A stretch of 64,000 nt of DNA. Source: Sediminibacillus massiliensis. Lineage in GTDB: Bacteria; Bacillota; Bacilli; Bacillales; Amphibacillaceae. The stretch spans positions 1,327,823 through 1,391,822 of the forward strand of contig NZ_LT732535.1 of assembly GCF_900156915.1 (NCBI RefSeq), read 5' to 3'. The notes beneath the pieces were generated by a model, which saw only the letters and a list, made by a program, of their open reading frames with translations, was not told the DNA's origin and made no database searches. Shown one piece after another: positions 45,852 to 54,773 of the stretch. Numbering within the stretch: the first letter of the stretch is position 1; each line of letters begins with the position of its first letter. A program made the position numbers and the translations under genes.

Positions 45852-45865
45852 GGTAGTAAGAGTAA

Positions 45866-46310
45866 ATGATTGAATTAATTTTTCACTTAACCCTGCGAGT
45901 TTCCCTCATAATTATAATGTGGAAATGCTGCAATAGGATTTCTTACTTGATAGATCGCCCTAGAAAAGATAACGTTGAACAACCAACGGCAAAAATCCTA
46001 GCGAAATACAAAAATAAGATGATGGACGGAATCAAGAATAGATTCTTTAACATGGTAATGTGAATCGATAGTAGGCAAAAATGTTTTTCTTTTTGTATGC
46101 GAGGTAACATTGCTTTTCTTTGCAATATGGGCAAATCTACCAGCTTCCCAAGTAAAGGATGTTATCTTTCTCCCGGAATAGGTCTTATACCTAATTAACG
46201 CTCGATTAATATTTGTGATAAATGACATCAGATCATCCAATAAAAGAACGCTATATAATAATTATACATAGCGTCCAGAATAGTTTCTTCAGTTATGAAC
46301 ATCAGCTTAA
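45866..46310. other. Gene-poor stretch with possible transposase debris
   Basis: Several short overlapping ORFs on both strands, none with a ribosome site. The plus-strand peptide near 45950-46060 (RPRKDNVEQPTAKILAKY) looks faintly like a C-terminal piece of a DDE transposase, but I cannot confirm it. No terminal inverted repeats were seen. Confidence 0.2.
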
Positions 46311-46607
46311 CTACCAAAGAGGTTCTTCTTCATTCGATAACTCTATTAGAAATGGAAAAACTCCCATTATTAAAATACAATAAACAAGATAAACTCCGAC
46401 TAAAATATAAGGTGAAATGTCTAAAAAATTCAGCAGAATAATGAAGGGAGTGAGAAAGGTTAAGAGAGCAGTTCTTCTTCTTGCTTGCTTTGTATAATAC
46501 TGCTTTTCACCACAGTGAGGACATTCCATAGCTGTATTTAAGGTAATCATCTTTTTAAACGTTTGTTTCCAACTCCACTCTCTGCCACAATTTCGACAAG
46601 TTGGCAT
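46311..46607 (-). CDS. TIGR04104-type zinc-ribbon membrane protein (CXXC-20-CXXC)
   Basis: 98 aa. N-terminal zinc ribbon with Cys pairs CRNC and CPHC 20-odd residues apart, then two membrane helices (ALLTFLTPFIILLNFL; ILVGVYLVYCILIMGVFPF). Matches the small cxxc_20_cxxc family of Bacillaceae, function unknown. Starts at ATG 46607 following GGAGATATGAAC. Single gene. Confidence 0.8.
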   Translation of the reverse strand: MPTCRNCGREWSWKQTFKKMITLNTAMECPHCGEKQYYTKQARRRTALLTFLTPFIILLNFLDISPYILVGVYLVYCILIMGVFPFLIELSNEEEPLW

Positions 46608-46876
46608 ATGTTCATATCTCCTTTATTCCTAAACTCTTTTGCTCTTTAATTAATGTAAAAATTTCACTTAATCCTGTTTCCATTACAATATAACAAGTTT
46701 TTGACTTTGTTCTAAAATAAACCAAATTGAGAGTAATTCCCATTTACTATAATATTTGGCAATGAAATATCATACAAATACATTCCTACTATTACCTAAT
46801 AGTAATATGTTGATTATTATGTTATTTTAAGTGCTAATACAAAGAATATTATAACAAAAAATTGATAGACCAAAAA
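46608..46876. other. AT-rich intergenic region, nothing recognised
   Basis: About 270 bp of AT-rich sequence, presumably promoter DNA for the zinc-ribbon gene; no ORF or structured RNA was recognised. Confidence 0.45.
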
Positions 46877-46916
46877 AAATAGCAGACTAATCACTAAGCG
46901 ACTTAGTATGCTATTT
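46877..46916 (-). terminator. Orphan minus-strand terminator upstream of esterase gene
   Basis: AAATAGCAGACTAA...TTAGTATGCTATTT hairpin; on the minus strand it is followed by TTTTTTTT (46872-46879). It faces away from the plus-strand esterase and has no minus-strand gene to its right within about 900 bp. Confidence 0.6.
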
Positions 46917-46983
46917 CACTTATGGATTTAGGTTTTCTCCATAGAAAGTGAATTACTTAATTTCACCCAAGGAGGCTTATATA

Positions 46984-47769
46984 ATGACACATGTATTATG
47001 GCCTGAAGGTGCCCCATTTCATCTTGCTGATCAGGACTATTCTCCAAGTCTTGTCTCCTATCTTGTCGATCGACAAGAAAAACATGGAGCTATCATTATT
47101 TGTCCTGGCGGAGGATATCAACATCGAGCCCCTCACGAAGGTGAACCTGTCGCAAAATGGTTGAACGGTTTAGGCATTTCAGCGTTTGTACTAAACTATC
47201 GTGTATCCCCTTTTAGACACCCTGCTCCATTGGCAGATGCTCAACGCGCGATAAGATATGTCCGCAGTAATGCCGACGAGTGGAACATTGATAGAAATAG
47301 AGTCGGCATATTGGGGTTTTCAGCAGGGGGGCATCTGGCATCGACAGCATCCACCCACTTTGAGCAAGGCTGCTATGAAGCAGTGGATAAAATTGATTCG
47401 GAAAACTGCCGTCCTGATATTACTGTTCTTTGTTATCCGGTTATTTCATTTACCCAGCACTTTCATGAAGGTTCCTCCAACAATTTACTAGGTGAAAATG
47501 CCCCTGAACAACTACGAAGCTCCTTATCGAACGAATACAATGTTTCCTCGGATGTGCCACCTGCCTTTTTATGGCATACGGCTGATGATGAAGCAGTGCC
47601 AGTGGAGAACAGCATGCTCTATGCACAAGCTTTAAGCAAACACGGCATCCCTTTTGAAATGCACATTTTTCCTCATGGAAGGCACGGATTGGGACTAGCT
47701 GAAAATGAACCTGAGGTCAGAAAATGGAGTGAGTTGTGTGGGAGCTGGCTTGGTAAGCAAGGGTTTTAA
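46984..47769 (+). CDS. Acetyl-xylan-esterase-like alpha/beta hydrolase
   Basis: 261 aa, no signal peptide. Oxyanion region CPGGGYQHRAPHEGEPVAKWL, nucleophile in ILGFSAGGHLAS, catalytic Asp in HTADDEAVP and His in GRHGLGL. This pattern belongs to the BD-FAE/Axe-like esterases often found with xylan genes; deacetylation of imported xylo-oligosaccharides fits the GH43/GPH block at 31-34 kb, but it is not in that operon. ATG 46984 follows AAGGAGG. Confidence 0.88.
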   Translation: MTHVLWPEGAPFHLADQDYSPSLVSYLVDRQEKHGAIIICPGGGYQHRAPHEGEPVAKWLNGLGISAFVLNYRVSPFRHPAPLADAQRAIRYVRSNADEWNIDRNRVGILGFSAGGHLASTASTHFEQGCYEAVDKIDSENCRPDITVLCYPVISFTQHFHEGSSNNLLGENAPEQLRSSLSNEYNVSSDVPPAFLWHTADDEAVPVENSMLYAQALSKHGIPFEMHIFPHGRHGLGLAENEPEVRKWSELCGSWLGKQGF

Positions 47770-47777
47770 ATTTGATA

Positions 47778-47817
47778 AAAAGGATAGTCAGTCCTCCAAT
47801 CAAACTGACTATCCTTT
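47778..47817. terminator. Bidirectional terminator
   Basis: AAAGGATAGTCAGT...ACTGACTATCCTTT, 14-base perfect arms between convergent genes. Confidence 0.9.
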
Positions 47818-47847
47818 CCATTTCTATCTAAATCGACTATTACTAAT

Positions 47848-48720
47848 CTACACATCACGCCTTTTAAAACTATAGATGGAAAGAAGTACGGCAATGACAC
47901 CGTAAATTACCGCATACCAAACCATCACATTACTAGGACTGGATACACTCGTAAACATCCCGCCCTGGGCAAACGACAATGGATTATCCGTCGTATCAAA
48001 CAGCAAGATGGTCATTTTACGGTACATGGAGTCAATCGGAAAAACGAGACTCATAATAATACCGGTATTCTCCAAACTCGTTTTTTCTATCAGGGCACCG
48101 ATTTGCTCGATAAATCCCCCGATAAAAGCAGCCCCATACATGATAATGGCCACAATTCCTGCATTTAATGTTGTCATTCGTGTACTTAATAATAAACCGA
48201 ACCCAATCAAAACAAACGGCTGAATCGCAAACACACTTACGGCTTTGATCACCTGCATCGGTTTGATGTCCAATGCCATCAAGTCTCCTCCAATCCCTTG
48301 GTGAAGAAGGAGGATACTGAGAAATAAACCGACTGCATATCCAACCATTAGGAGTGCTAATCCTATAAACTTTCCAAATACAAATTGAGATCTTGAAATC
48401 GGACGCATCAACCAGGTATCAATTTGATGGCTTGAAACTTCACCTGAGATTGCACTAACACTAGACAATATCGCAAGCAAGGCTGTAATAAATGAGGAAA
48501 AATAAAGACCGATTCCTAAAAGCTGTGAAGCGAAAAACTGTTGCATTAAAATAGCATCTGTCCCTTGAGCTTCATCTGCCACAATATCCGCTGATTCCTT
48601 AGCAGCAAAATAAATGGCTGTCCCATAAAGACACAGAAAAACAAAGGTCATAATGATTGTAATTAAAAAAATCCGCTTTGATATAATCTCCTTAGAGGTC
48701 AACTTAGTGATTGTCCACAT
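47848..48720 (-). CDS. ABC-2 type permease
   Basis: 290 aa, six membrane helices, cytoplasmic loop with SSHQIDTWLMRPISRSQFVFGKF, typical of ABC2 permeases of the YhaP/NosY kind. Overlaps its ATPase gene by 17 bases and starts after AAAGGAG. Probably an exporter or membrane-remodelling transporter; substrate unknown. Confidence 0.87.
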   Translation of the reverse strand: MWTITKLTSKEIISKRIFLITIIMTFVFLCLYGTAIYFAAKESADIVADEAQGTDAILMQQFFASQLLGIGLYFSSFITALLAILSSVSAISGEVSSHQIDTWLMRPISRSQFVFGKFIGLALLMVGYAVGLFLSILLLHQGIGGDLMALDIKPMQVIKAVSVFAIQPFVLIGFGLLLSTRMTTLNAGIVAIIMYGAAFIGGFIEQIGALIEKTSLENTGIIMSLVFPIDSMYRKMTILLFDTTDNPLSFAQGGMFTSVSSPSNVMVWYAVIYGVIAVLLSIYSFKRRDV

Positions 48721-49639
48721 AAGCGTTCTCCTTTTTCTGATTCACCCAATGCAAGAACACATCCTCTAAATGAGGTATGATCGGTTTAACTTCATAAATA
48801 GCAATTCGATTAGAAGATAAGTAATCGATAAATTTTGGTATATCGGATTCGTTTTCAAGCTGAACCACCCACCGTGTACGCGTTTCTTCCTCTTTTACTT
48901 TTTGATAATGCACCACAAATGAAGGCAGCGGCACATTTATAGGCTTATCTGTTACAATTTCTACTTTTGCTTCGGCCATCATCAATTCCCGCCAAGGCCC
49001 TTGTACCACCATTTCTCCTTGGTGGACAATCGAGACATGGTCGCATACAGACTCTACTTCATATAACAAATGACTATTCAGAAAAACTGTTTTTCCTTGT
49101 TCGCGAAGATAAAGCATGAGATCCCGGACATCTTTTCGCCCAATTGGATCTAGTGCAGAAGTGGGCTCATCAAGAAAAACTACTTTTGGATCATTTAAAA
49201 TCGCGCATGCAAGTCCGATTCGTTGGGACATTCCCTTTGAAAACCCGCTGATCTTTCCGTTTTCTCTTCCAGTCATTCCGACTAACTCTACTACTTCTTC
49301 AATTCTTTTTCTTCGGTTCCGAACTGGTATCTTACATAATTCAGCATGACTTTCCAACAATTGCTTTCCTGTCAACCAGTCTGGATAACGGAATAATTCA
49401 GGTAAGTATCCCACTTGTTCCCGCGACTTTGTGGTTCCGATCGGTTCTCCGAGAATATAACCTTCCCCACTCGTCGGTTGCAATAATCCAAGAAGCGTAC
49501 GGACGAATGTACTTTTTCCGGAGCCATTGGGTCCTAAAAATCCATACACAATCCCCTCACCGATGGATAATGTCACATCTGAAATGCCGCCTTTCCCATT
49601 GTATGTTTTCGTCAAAGATTTCGTCTGAATAACGTTCAT
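48704..49639 (-). CDS. ABC transporter ATPase
   Basis: 311 aa. Walker A GPNGSGKST, signature FSKGMSQRIGLACAIL, Walker B VVFLDEPTSALDP, and a C-terminal regulatory domain ending PHLEDVFLHWV. Partner of the overlapping permease. Start after TTGGAGGAAGCTG. A terminator separates it from the upstream 49706-50554 gene, so it may have its own promoter. Confidence 0.92.
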   Translation of the reverse strand: MNVIQTKSLTKTYNGKGGISDVTLSIGEGIVYGFLGPNGSGKSTFVRTLLGLLQPTSGEGYILGEPIGTTKSREQVGYLPELFRYPDWLTGKQLLESHAELCKIPVRNRRKRIEEVVELVGMTGRENGKISGFSKGMSQRIGLACAILNDPKVVFLDEPTSALDPIGRKDVRDLMLYLREQGKTVFLNSHLLYEVESVCDHVSIVHQGEMVVQGPWRELMMAEAKVEIVTDKPINVPLPSFVVHYQKVKEEETRTRWVVQLENESDIPKFIDYLSSNRIAIYEVKPIIPHLEDVFLHWVNQKKENAYVDNH

Positions 49640-49665
49640 CAGCTTCCTCCAAACTATATATTAAG

Positions 49666-49701
49666 AAAAGTTCAGAGAGTACCAGACTGCTCTGAACTTT
49701 T
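49666..49701 (-). terminator. Terminator between secreted-protein gene and ABC exporter
   Basis: AAAAGTTCAGAG...CTCTGAACTTTT with 12-base perfect arms, five bp after the upstream stop; minus-strand tail TTTTCTTAAT. Confidence 0.78.
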
Positions 49702-49705
49702 CATT

Positions 49706-50554
49706 TTAATTAATTTGCCTGCCTAAATGAATTAGTTCATCCACACCTATTTTACTTTCAGAAGTGAGCATATGAATATCCCCATTTTCCTGCCACACAA
49801 GCGATGAATTCTGTTCACTTTCCATTACCAAACCCTGAGCTTCACCTACGTGAACCTCACTGACTTTAGATTGCTCCGTTTCTACATATGGGATTGGTAA
49901 TGTCGTTCCAATATCCTCAATTCCCGCAAGCTGTGTCTTTACATTTTCAGGTATAAACGGCAGAGAGAGCAGTGTAGCTCTCAACTCATCGACCGACACT
50001 CCTTTCGGGACTTTCAGTTCCGGAGACTTTGTATGCCTATATGAGATTTGCTGGTCTTTCAACATGTAAACTGCTTCAAGCACATCAAATGTTGATACAG
50101 AGAATGGCTTTCCATCTAATAATGCATCAAATTGATGTTTTGATCCCAACTGGGTCAATAATTGATTCGCTTTTTCTACATTCAGGGTAAAGGTTATCGT
50201 TGAGGCTGGAATTACATTGACTCCCTCAACATCAAACTCGTCTAATTCAGGTACCGTATAGCCAGCTTTTTCAGCTGATTCAATCGTCCCAAAGCTTTTC
50301 GGCTCTCCAGCCGCCTCTGACATTTCCAGCTTTCCAATCCCCTTCAGGTCGATCGCTCCAGCTTCATTTTGACTAACCCAATTCTCGATTTCGCTTATGT
50401 CATTTTGCGTCAGCTTTACCATTTCAAATTGATCCACACGGAACAACGATAACAATTGATTCGCTCCCACCTGAACTTGCGGAATTGCGAGTGAGCTGAA
50501 GATAGCTGCTGCAGCGACTCCTGAAATAAGTAAACGTTTTGTTTTGATTTTCAT
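49706..50554 (-). CDS. Secreted/anchored protein, DUF4367-like, unknown function
   Basis: 282 aa. N-terminal signal or anchor (LLISGVAAAAIFSSLAIPQ) followed by an extracellular domain. Resembles proteins encoded behind sigma factors or next to ABC exporters that carry DUF4367-type domains, but I am not certain. ATG 50554 follows GGAATGGAGCGCA; an upstream start (50581) has no site. The ABC exporter genes follow after the terminator. Confidence 0.7.
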   Translation of the reverse strand: MKIKTKRLLISGVAAAAIFSSLAIPQVQVGANQLLSLFRVDQFEMVKLTQNDISEIENWVSQNEAGAIDLKGIGKLEMSEAAGEPKSFGTIESAEKAGYTVPELDEFDVEGVNVIPASTITFTLNVEKANQLLTQLGSKHQFDALLDGKPFSVSTFDVLEAVYMLKDQQISYRHTKSPELKVPKGVSVDELRATLLSLPFIPENVKTQLAGIEDIGTTLPIPYVETEQSKVSEVHVGEAQGLVMESEQNSSLVWQENGDIHMLTSESKIGVDELIHLGRQIN

Positions 50555-50689
50555 TGCGCTCCATTCCTTTCTGATTTTCAAATCCTTCTTTTCTACTTCT
50601 TATTGATTTGGAGGGTGCTGAAAATTATTCTCGAATTTTGCCCATGCCTGTTCTATGACCATTAAATTTCGAACACTATGAGCATAATT

Positions 50690-50833
50690 TAGCTTAAATC
50701 AATCCTGAAACGTTCCACTCTTTGACGGATTGTCGGGATTTCCCGACAAGTTCGCCCCCACCTCCATCACCGGTTCCTCCCTTCCAAGAGCTCTCACAAT
50801 AAGGACACCAGAATAGATAATTTTGTGACAGTG
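50690..50833 (-). repeat. Degenerate coding-like stretch with palindrome, possible dispersed repeat
   Basis: Minus strand has AGGGAGGAACCGGTG then ATG and a frame giving MEVGANLSGNPDNPSKSGTF, a stop, and an open continuation to about 50615. It contains the palindrome TTGTCGGGA-AA-TCCCGACAA without a T-tract. Similar bits (ATGGAGG...TTGTCGGGA) occur at 34409-34449. It may be a dispersed repeat or a decayed gene; not resolved. Confidence 0.25.
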
Positions 50834-51619
50834 TTAATAATAATTTTTCTTTTGGTCGTCTTGTATCCCCCCATACCGTCTCGCGCGTTGACGATATGCT
50901 TCCAATGCATGCACAAATTCCTTCTCGGAAAACTCCGGCCATAGAACATCGGTAAACCAGAACTCCGTGTAGGCCAGCTGCCAAAGCAGGAAATTGCTCA
51001 AGCGTTGTTCCCCACCCGTGCGAATGAGCAAGTCAGGGTCTTTCATGCCGTCTGTGTCCAGATATCTTGAAAATTGCTGTTCATCCAGTTCGTCAAGTGA
51101 CATTTCCCCATTGTCTATATCCATGAGCAACACTTTCATCGCTTTCAGAATCTCATGTCTGCTTCCATAGTTGAGGGCAAAATTTAGCTGTAGTCCGTCA
51201 TTATCCCGGGTTCGGTCAATCGCATACTGTACAGCTTCCCGAGTATGGACCGGAAGATTCGCCATATCACCGATTGCCTCAATACGCACATTATTAGAGA
51301 TTAAGTCTGGAAGATAAATAGATAGAAACTCCTTTGGAAGTCTCAGTATTGTATCTACCTCGGACTTTGGACGTTTCCAGTTTTCTGTGGAAAAGGTATA
51401 AAGGGTCAGAACCTTCACTTTGCATTTGACCGCTGCCTTGACAATTTTCACTACGGTAGAAATCCCTTCTTTATGACCGGCAACTCTGGGCATGCCCCGC
51501 TTTTTTGCCCAGCGCCCGTTTCCGTCCATGATGATGGCTACATGGTCCGGTGTATTTTGATCCGGATAGTGCATATTGAATGCTCCCGGTTGTTTATTAT
51601 TGAAAAAAGGAATTTTCAT
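50834..51619 (-). CDS. uppS: Isoprenyl transferase (undecaprenyl diphosphate synthase-like)
   Basis: 261 aa cis-prenyltransferase. Catalytic Asp in AIIMDGNGRWAKKRG, further motifs TLYTFSTENWKRP, LNFALNYGSRHEI and LIRTGGEQRLSNFLLWQ. Makes the undecaprenyl carrier used in peptidoglycan and wall polymer synthesis. Starts after GGGAGGCGAGAGTCA. It lies alone, not in the frr-uppS-cdsA operon where Bacillaceae keep their main copy, so it is probably a second, paralogous enzyme (inference). Confidence 0.93.
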   Translation of the reverse strand: MKIPFFNNKQPGAFNMHYPDQNTPDHVAIIMDGNGRWAKKRGMPRVAGHKEGISTVVKIVKAAVKCKVKVLTLYTFSTENWKRPKSEVDTILRLPKEFLSIYLPDLISNNVRIEAIGDMANLPVHTREAVQYAIDRTRDNDGLQLNFALNYGSRHEILKAMKVLLMDIDNGEMSLDELDEQQFSRYLDTDGMKDPDLLIRTGGEQRLSNFLLWQLAYTEFWFTDVLWPEFSEKEFVHALEAYRQRARRYGGIQDDQKKNYY

Positions 51620-51813
51620 TGACTCTCGCCTCCCGAAATCTTGTAGATCTCTTCCATTTTTCTTCGAGTAATATTAAAGGTGTAAAAAGCACTCATTAAT
51701 TCTTTGTCATTTGAAATTTACCATACTTTTTATCGATAAACAATAAATTTTTATTATAAATTATATATGTTTTATTTTATTATAGATAATTTTTATTGAA
51801 AATAAGCAAAATT

Positions 51814-51845
51814 AATGCCCCCTTGTCTAGTATCAAGAGGGCATT
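51814..51845 (-). terminator. Terminator after GH4 gene
   Basis: AATGCCCCCTTG...CAAGAGGGCATT with one mismatch, 15 bp past the GH4 stop; minus-strand tail is AATTTTGC. Confidence 0.75.
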
Positions 51846-51860
51846 TTCCATAAAACTACC

Positions 51861-53366
51861 TTATACTTTCCCTGCAGGTCTATCTTTCGACTTATCTGCT
51901 TCCCCGGCGTTCCGGCTGGCCTTTTCTCTGTTTTCAGCCATTTCTTCAACTGTCTTCACTTTTAATCGCGCAGCGCCATTATAGTCTTTCACCGGAAGCA
52001 ATTCGTCTGTCCGCAATCTGTATTTGGCCTGTTCAATCGCTTCGGTGTACTGGGGCAGCCAGTCTTCTCCAGCGACGAGCATTTCATCGACCATTTGCCA
52101 GATTTCCTTGGGATTGCAGACTGCCCCGACGAGCGGGTCCATCATCATCGCCTGGCGCAGCAGCTTGTCATCCCCATTAACGGCAGCTTCCACGGATAAT
52201 CTCTGTACGGAAATACTCACATTGCAAACCGCTGCACACCCTAACGGCAGGTCTCCAACTTTTGGCATATTGATGCCATTTCTATCTACATAGCCGGGAG
52301 CTTCGATGATGGCATCATCCGGCAAATTGGAAATGATGCCGCTGTTCACTGTGTTAAAGTGTCCGCGATACAACCGGCCTGTCTCAAGTCCCTCCACTAT
52401 ATAGGAACCATGTTCTTCTCCACGGTTTTCCGGTTTATACTCAAAAGCGGGCTCCTTCAGCCAGTTAGGAAAATCCGTTTCAAACCAGTTCCGCCCTTCT
52501 GTACAAACACGCAAGTATCCACCTGTTTCACCGTTAATCCACGAACCGAGGTCGATCCATTCCTTGATTTCCTTTGTCCTTTTACGGTACCATGGCACGT
52601 ATTCACTAAGATGTCCATTCGATTCGGTGCTGTAATAGCCAAACCTTCTAAGCATATCGATTCTCACTTTTTCAGTACGGCTGTATTCGGGATGGTTTTC
52701 GAAAGCTTCCAGCAGTCCGCCTGTGAGATCCTTACCTTGATGGTTGATTTTTATGTACCATGTCTGGTGGTTGATTCCTGCACATACAATATCCACGTCT
52801 TCTTTCTCCAGACCAAACACTTCTGCAATCTGTTTGTGACCGTTCTGTACACCATGGCACAGTCCAATGGTATTTACCCGGCCATATTTGTTGCATGCCC
52901 ACATCATCATCGCCATCGGATTGGCGTAATTCAGTAGAAGGCAGTCATCATGAGCTACTTCGCGGATATCCTTGCAAATATCCAGCACCTCCGCAATCCC
53001 GCGCTGGCCATACATGATGCCACCGGCACTCAGCGTGTCACCCACACACTGATCGACGCCATATTTCAGCGGAATCTCGATATCCGTTTGGAAAGCTTCA
53101 AGTCCCCCGATCCGCACAACATTGAAAATATACTTCGCTCCCTGTAGTGCCTGGCGGCGATTAGTTGTCGCCTCAATCGTGATATCCAATCCATTTGCTT
53201 CGATGTCCCGTTGACAAAGTTGTGTCACCATATCCAGATTTTTATCGTTGATATCGGTGAAAGATACATCAATGTCCCGAAATTCTTTTACAGCCAGCAA
53301 ATCCCTAAGCAGCCCGCGAGTAAATCCAATACTTCCAGCACCCATAAATGCAACTTTGAATGACAT
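51861..53366 (-). CDS. GH4 glycosidase, alpha-galactosidase (MelA)-like
   Basis: 501 aa. Family 4 enzyme using NAD and Mn through a redox mechanism: Rossmann start KVAFMGAGSIGFTRGL, NYANPMAMMMWA, metal-site motif CHGVQ (Cys and His), GINHQTWYI. Cytoplasmic. ATG 53366 follows AAGGAGGATGTTC. The CH-G-V motif is nearest to MelA-type alpha-galactosidases; alpha-galacturonidase or alpha-glucosidase cannot be ruled out. A cre-like site is 47 bp upstream. No transporter gene is adjacent. Confidence 0.9.
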   Translation of the reverse strand: MSFKVAFMGAGSIGFTRGLLRDLLAVKEFRDIDVSFTDINDKNLDMVTQLCQRDIEANGLDITIEATTNRRQALQGAKYIFNVVRIGGLEAFQTDIEIPLKYGVDQCVGDTLSAGGIMYGQRGIAEVLDICKDIREVAHDDCLLLNYANPMAMMMWACNKYGRVNTIGLCHGVQNGHKQIAEVFGLEKEDVDIVCAGINHQTWYIKINHQGKDLTGGLLEAFENHPEYSRTEKVRIDMLRRFGYYSTESNGHLSEYVPWYRKRTKEIKEWIDLGSWINGETGGYLRVCTEGRNWFETDFPNWLKEPAFEYKPENRGEEHGSYIVEGLETGRLYRGHFNTVNSGIISNLPDDAIIEAPGYVDRNGINMPKVGDLPLGCAAVCNVSISVQRLSVEAAVNGDDKLLRQAMMMDPLVGAVCNPKEIWQMVDEMLVAGEDWLPQYTEAIEQAKYRLRTDELLPVKDYNGAARLKVKTVEEMAENREKASRNAGEADKSKDRPAGKV

Positions 53367-53412
53367 GAACATCCTCCTTAAGTGGTTTGTATATAATGGT
53401 ACCATAGCGCAC

Positions 53413-53428
53413 TTGTAAGCGCTTTAAA
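53413..53428. promoter_or_regulatory. cre-like site upstream of GH4 gene
   Basis: TTGTAAGCGCTTTAAA, close cre match with palindromic AAGCGCTT core, 47-62 bp upstream of the GH4 start. Indicates carbon catabolite repression. Confidence 0.7.
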
Positions 53429-53544
53429 TAAATCTCTGAATAACTGCCTTTTTTGAAGAAAAGCACAGAAACCAAATTCCAATTTATGTTAAAATATACC
53501 TTAGGTTAACGTAATGAATAAGGCTTTTGTTCAGGGAGGAAGAA

Positions 53545-54039
53545 ATGAAAATAGTCTTAGAAACACTGCGGTTTATTTTTATATTTTTTATACTCTCGAC
53601 GATTTTTTCCGGGATTTATCACCTTGCTTTTTCGGAAACGATGTCAGACGCTGAAAAGTATAGTTGGTGTATATTTGCTGTCTCTTTTATCTTTATGTTG
53701 GTTCTATATGGAAGAATGGGGTGGGGGAAGGTATTTAACAAAAAGATTCTCTGGGCTTCCGTTACTTTTATTGTTCTTCTTACCTTGATAATCCCAGATG
53801 TTTCTCCTGCCCAATTGCATTCCGGTGTGTACGTTTATTCGTATGGTTTTCCCTTTAAGTTTTTCACCTTACATGTAGAGGATGGGACCAAATTCGTACT
53901 CACAAATCTTTTTTCAGAAGGAATGACTACTTGGCATGCGGACATGTGGATGTTTGTGAATTTTATATTGTTTTATATGTGTTTTCATTTTATATCTAGG
54001 AACTTCTCTACTAAAGCTTTCCTAAATAAGGAAAATTAA
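53545..54039 (+). CDS. Hypothetical membrane protein
   Basis: 164 aa with four membrane helices (FIFIFFILSTIFSGIYHL; YSWCIFAVSFIFMLVLY; ILWASVTFIVLLTLII; MWMFVNFILFYMCFHFI). ATG 53545 follows AGGGAGGAAGAA. I do not recognise the family. It is followed after 25 bp by another small membrane protein gene, probably co-transcribed. Confidence 0.75.
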   Translation: MKIVLETLRFIFIFFILSTIFSGIYHLAFSETMSDAEKYSWCIFAVSFIFMLVLYGRMGWGKVFNKKILWASVTFIVLLTLIIPDVSPAQLHSGVYVYSYGFPFKFFTLHVEDGTKFVLTNLFSEGMTTWHADMWMFVNFILFYMCFHFISRNFSTKAFLNKEN

Positions 54040-54064
54040 TAAATGCCAACTTGAAGGTGATCTA

Positions 54065-54388
54065 TTGAAAAAAATGGTTTACTGTTTATTTAAACTGATG
54101 GAATTCCCTCTGATATTGGCGTTAGGTTTATTAGTTACAATCTTCATCTTAAAACCACTATATGAGGGCTCAGGAATCCTGTTTATAGGGAATGTATGGG
54201 TTAACTGGTTCGGCGTATCTTATATGCTTTTCGTCTTATATAACTTGATTTTTGGATTGTTTTTAAGGATGGAAACAGAAAATAACTTATTCAGACAACG
54301 TCTTTCTTCTGTACTCTTTTGGCTGCCTTTCCTTTGGGCTAGTTATGTTGTTTTTATCCCTTTTGTAAAAGGGGAAAACCCATTCTAG
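54065..54388 (+). CDS. Hypothetical membrane protein
   Basis: 107 aa with three membrane helices. TTG start (54065) six to seven bases after AAGGTGATC. Function unknown. Same operon as the preceding gene, closed by a strong terminator. Confidence 0.7.
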   Translation: MKKMVYCLFKLMEFPLILALGLLVTIFILKPLYEGSGILFIGNVWVNWFGVSYMLFVLYNLIFGLFLRMETENNLFRQRLSSVLFWLPFLWASYVVFIPFVKGENPF

Positions 54389-54398
54389 ACACAAAAAA

Positions 54399-54444
54399 AT
54401 ACAAACAGAACACCCGGTTCAATCCCCGCGTGTTCTGTTTGTAT
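54399..54444. terminator. Bidirectional terminator
   Basis: ATACAAACAGAACAC...GTGTTCTGTTTGTAT, 15-base perfect arms; minus-strand T7 tail. Ends both the membrane-protein and the SMR operons. Confidence 0.92.
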
Positions 54445-54461
54445 GAAAATAGCATCTTCTC

Positions 54462-54773
54462 CTACGAGATTAACTTCAATCCAACTGCCGATGAAAGAAT
54501 GATACAAATGAACAAAATCCGCTTCCATTCTTTAGGTTCATCATATAAGATCATTCCCATCACAGTAGAACCGACCGTCCCGATACCTGTCCAAATGGCG
54601 TACACCGTACCCATCGGCAGAGTTTGCATGGCATAGGAAAGCAGCGCGAGGCTAACTCCAAAGGTGACGATGCAATAGACCAATGCATCCCACTTTTTCA
54701 TTGCCAACCTCTTGATATTGATAACTCCCAATACTTCACAGATTCCTGCTATAATAATTGCCGACCAGGCCAT
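54462..54773 (-). CDS. SMR-family multidrug efflux subunit (YvdR-like)
   Basis: 103 aa, four membrane helices, with the SMR Glu in helix 1 (IAGICEVLGVINIKR) and TVYAIWTGIGTVGS. One half of a heterodimeric small multidrug resistance pump; partner gene ends at the base where this one begins. Gene order TetR, SMR, SMR matches yvdT-yvdS-yvdR of B. subtilis. Could export quaternary ammonium compounds or guanidine-type cations. Confidence 0.9.
   Translation of the reverse strand: MAWSAIIIAGICEVLGVINIKRLAMKKWDALVYCIVTFGVSLALLSYAMQTLPMGTVYAIWTGIGTVGSTVMGMILYDEPKEWKRILFICIILSSAVGLKLIS

Noticed and set aside
45866-46063. 65-codon ORF considered as transposase fragment
   Set aside because: Only a faint resemblance and no terminal repeats; kept as a low-confidence note, not as a mobile element.
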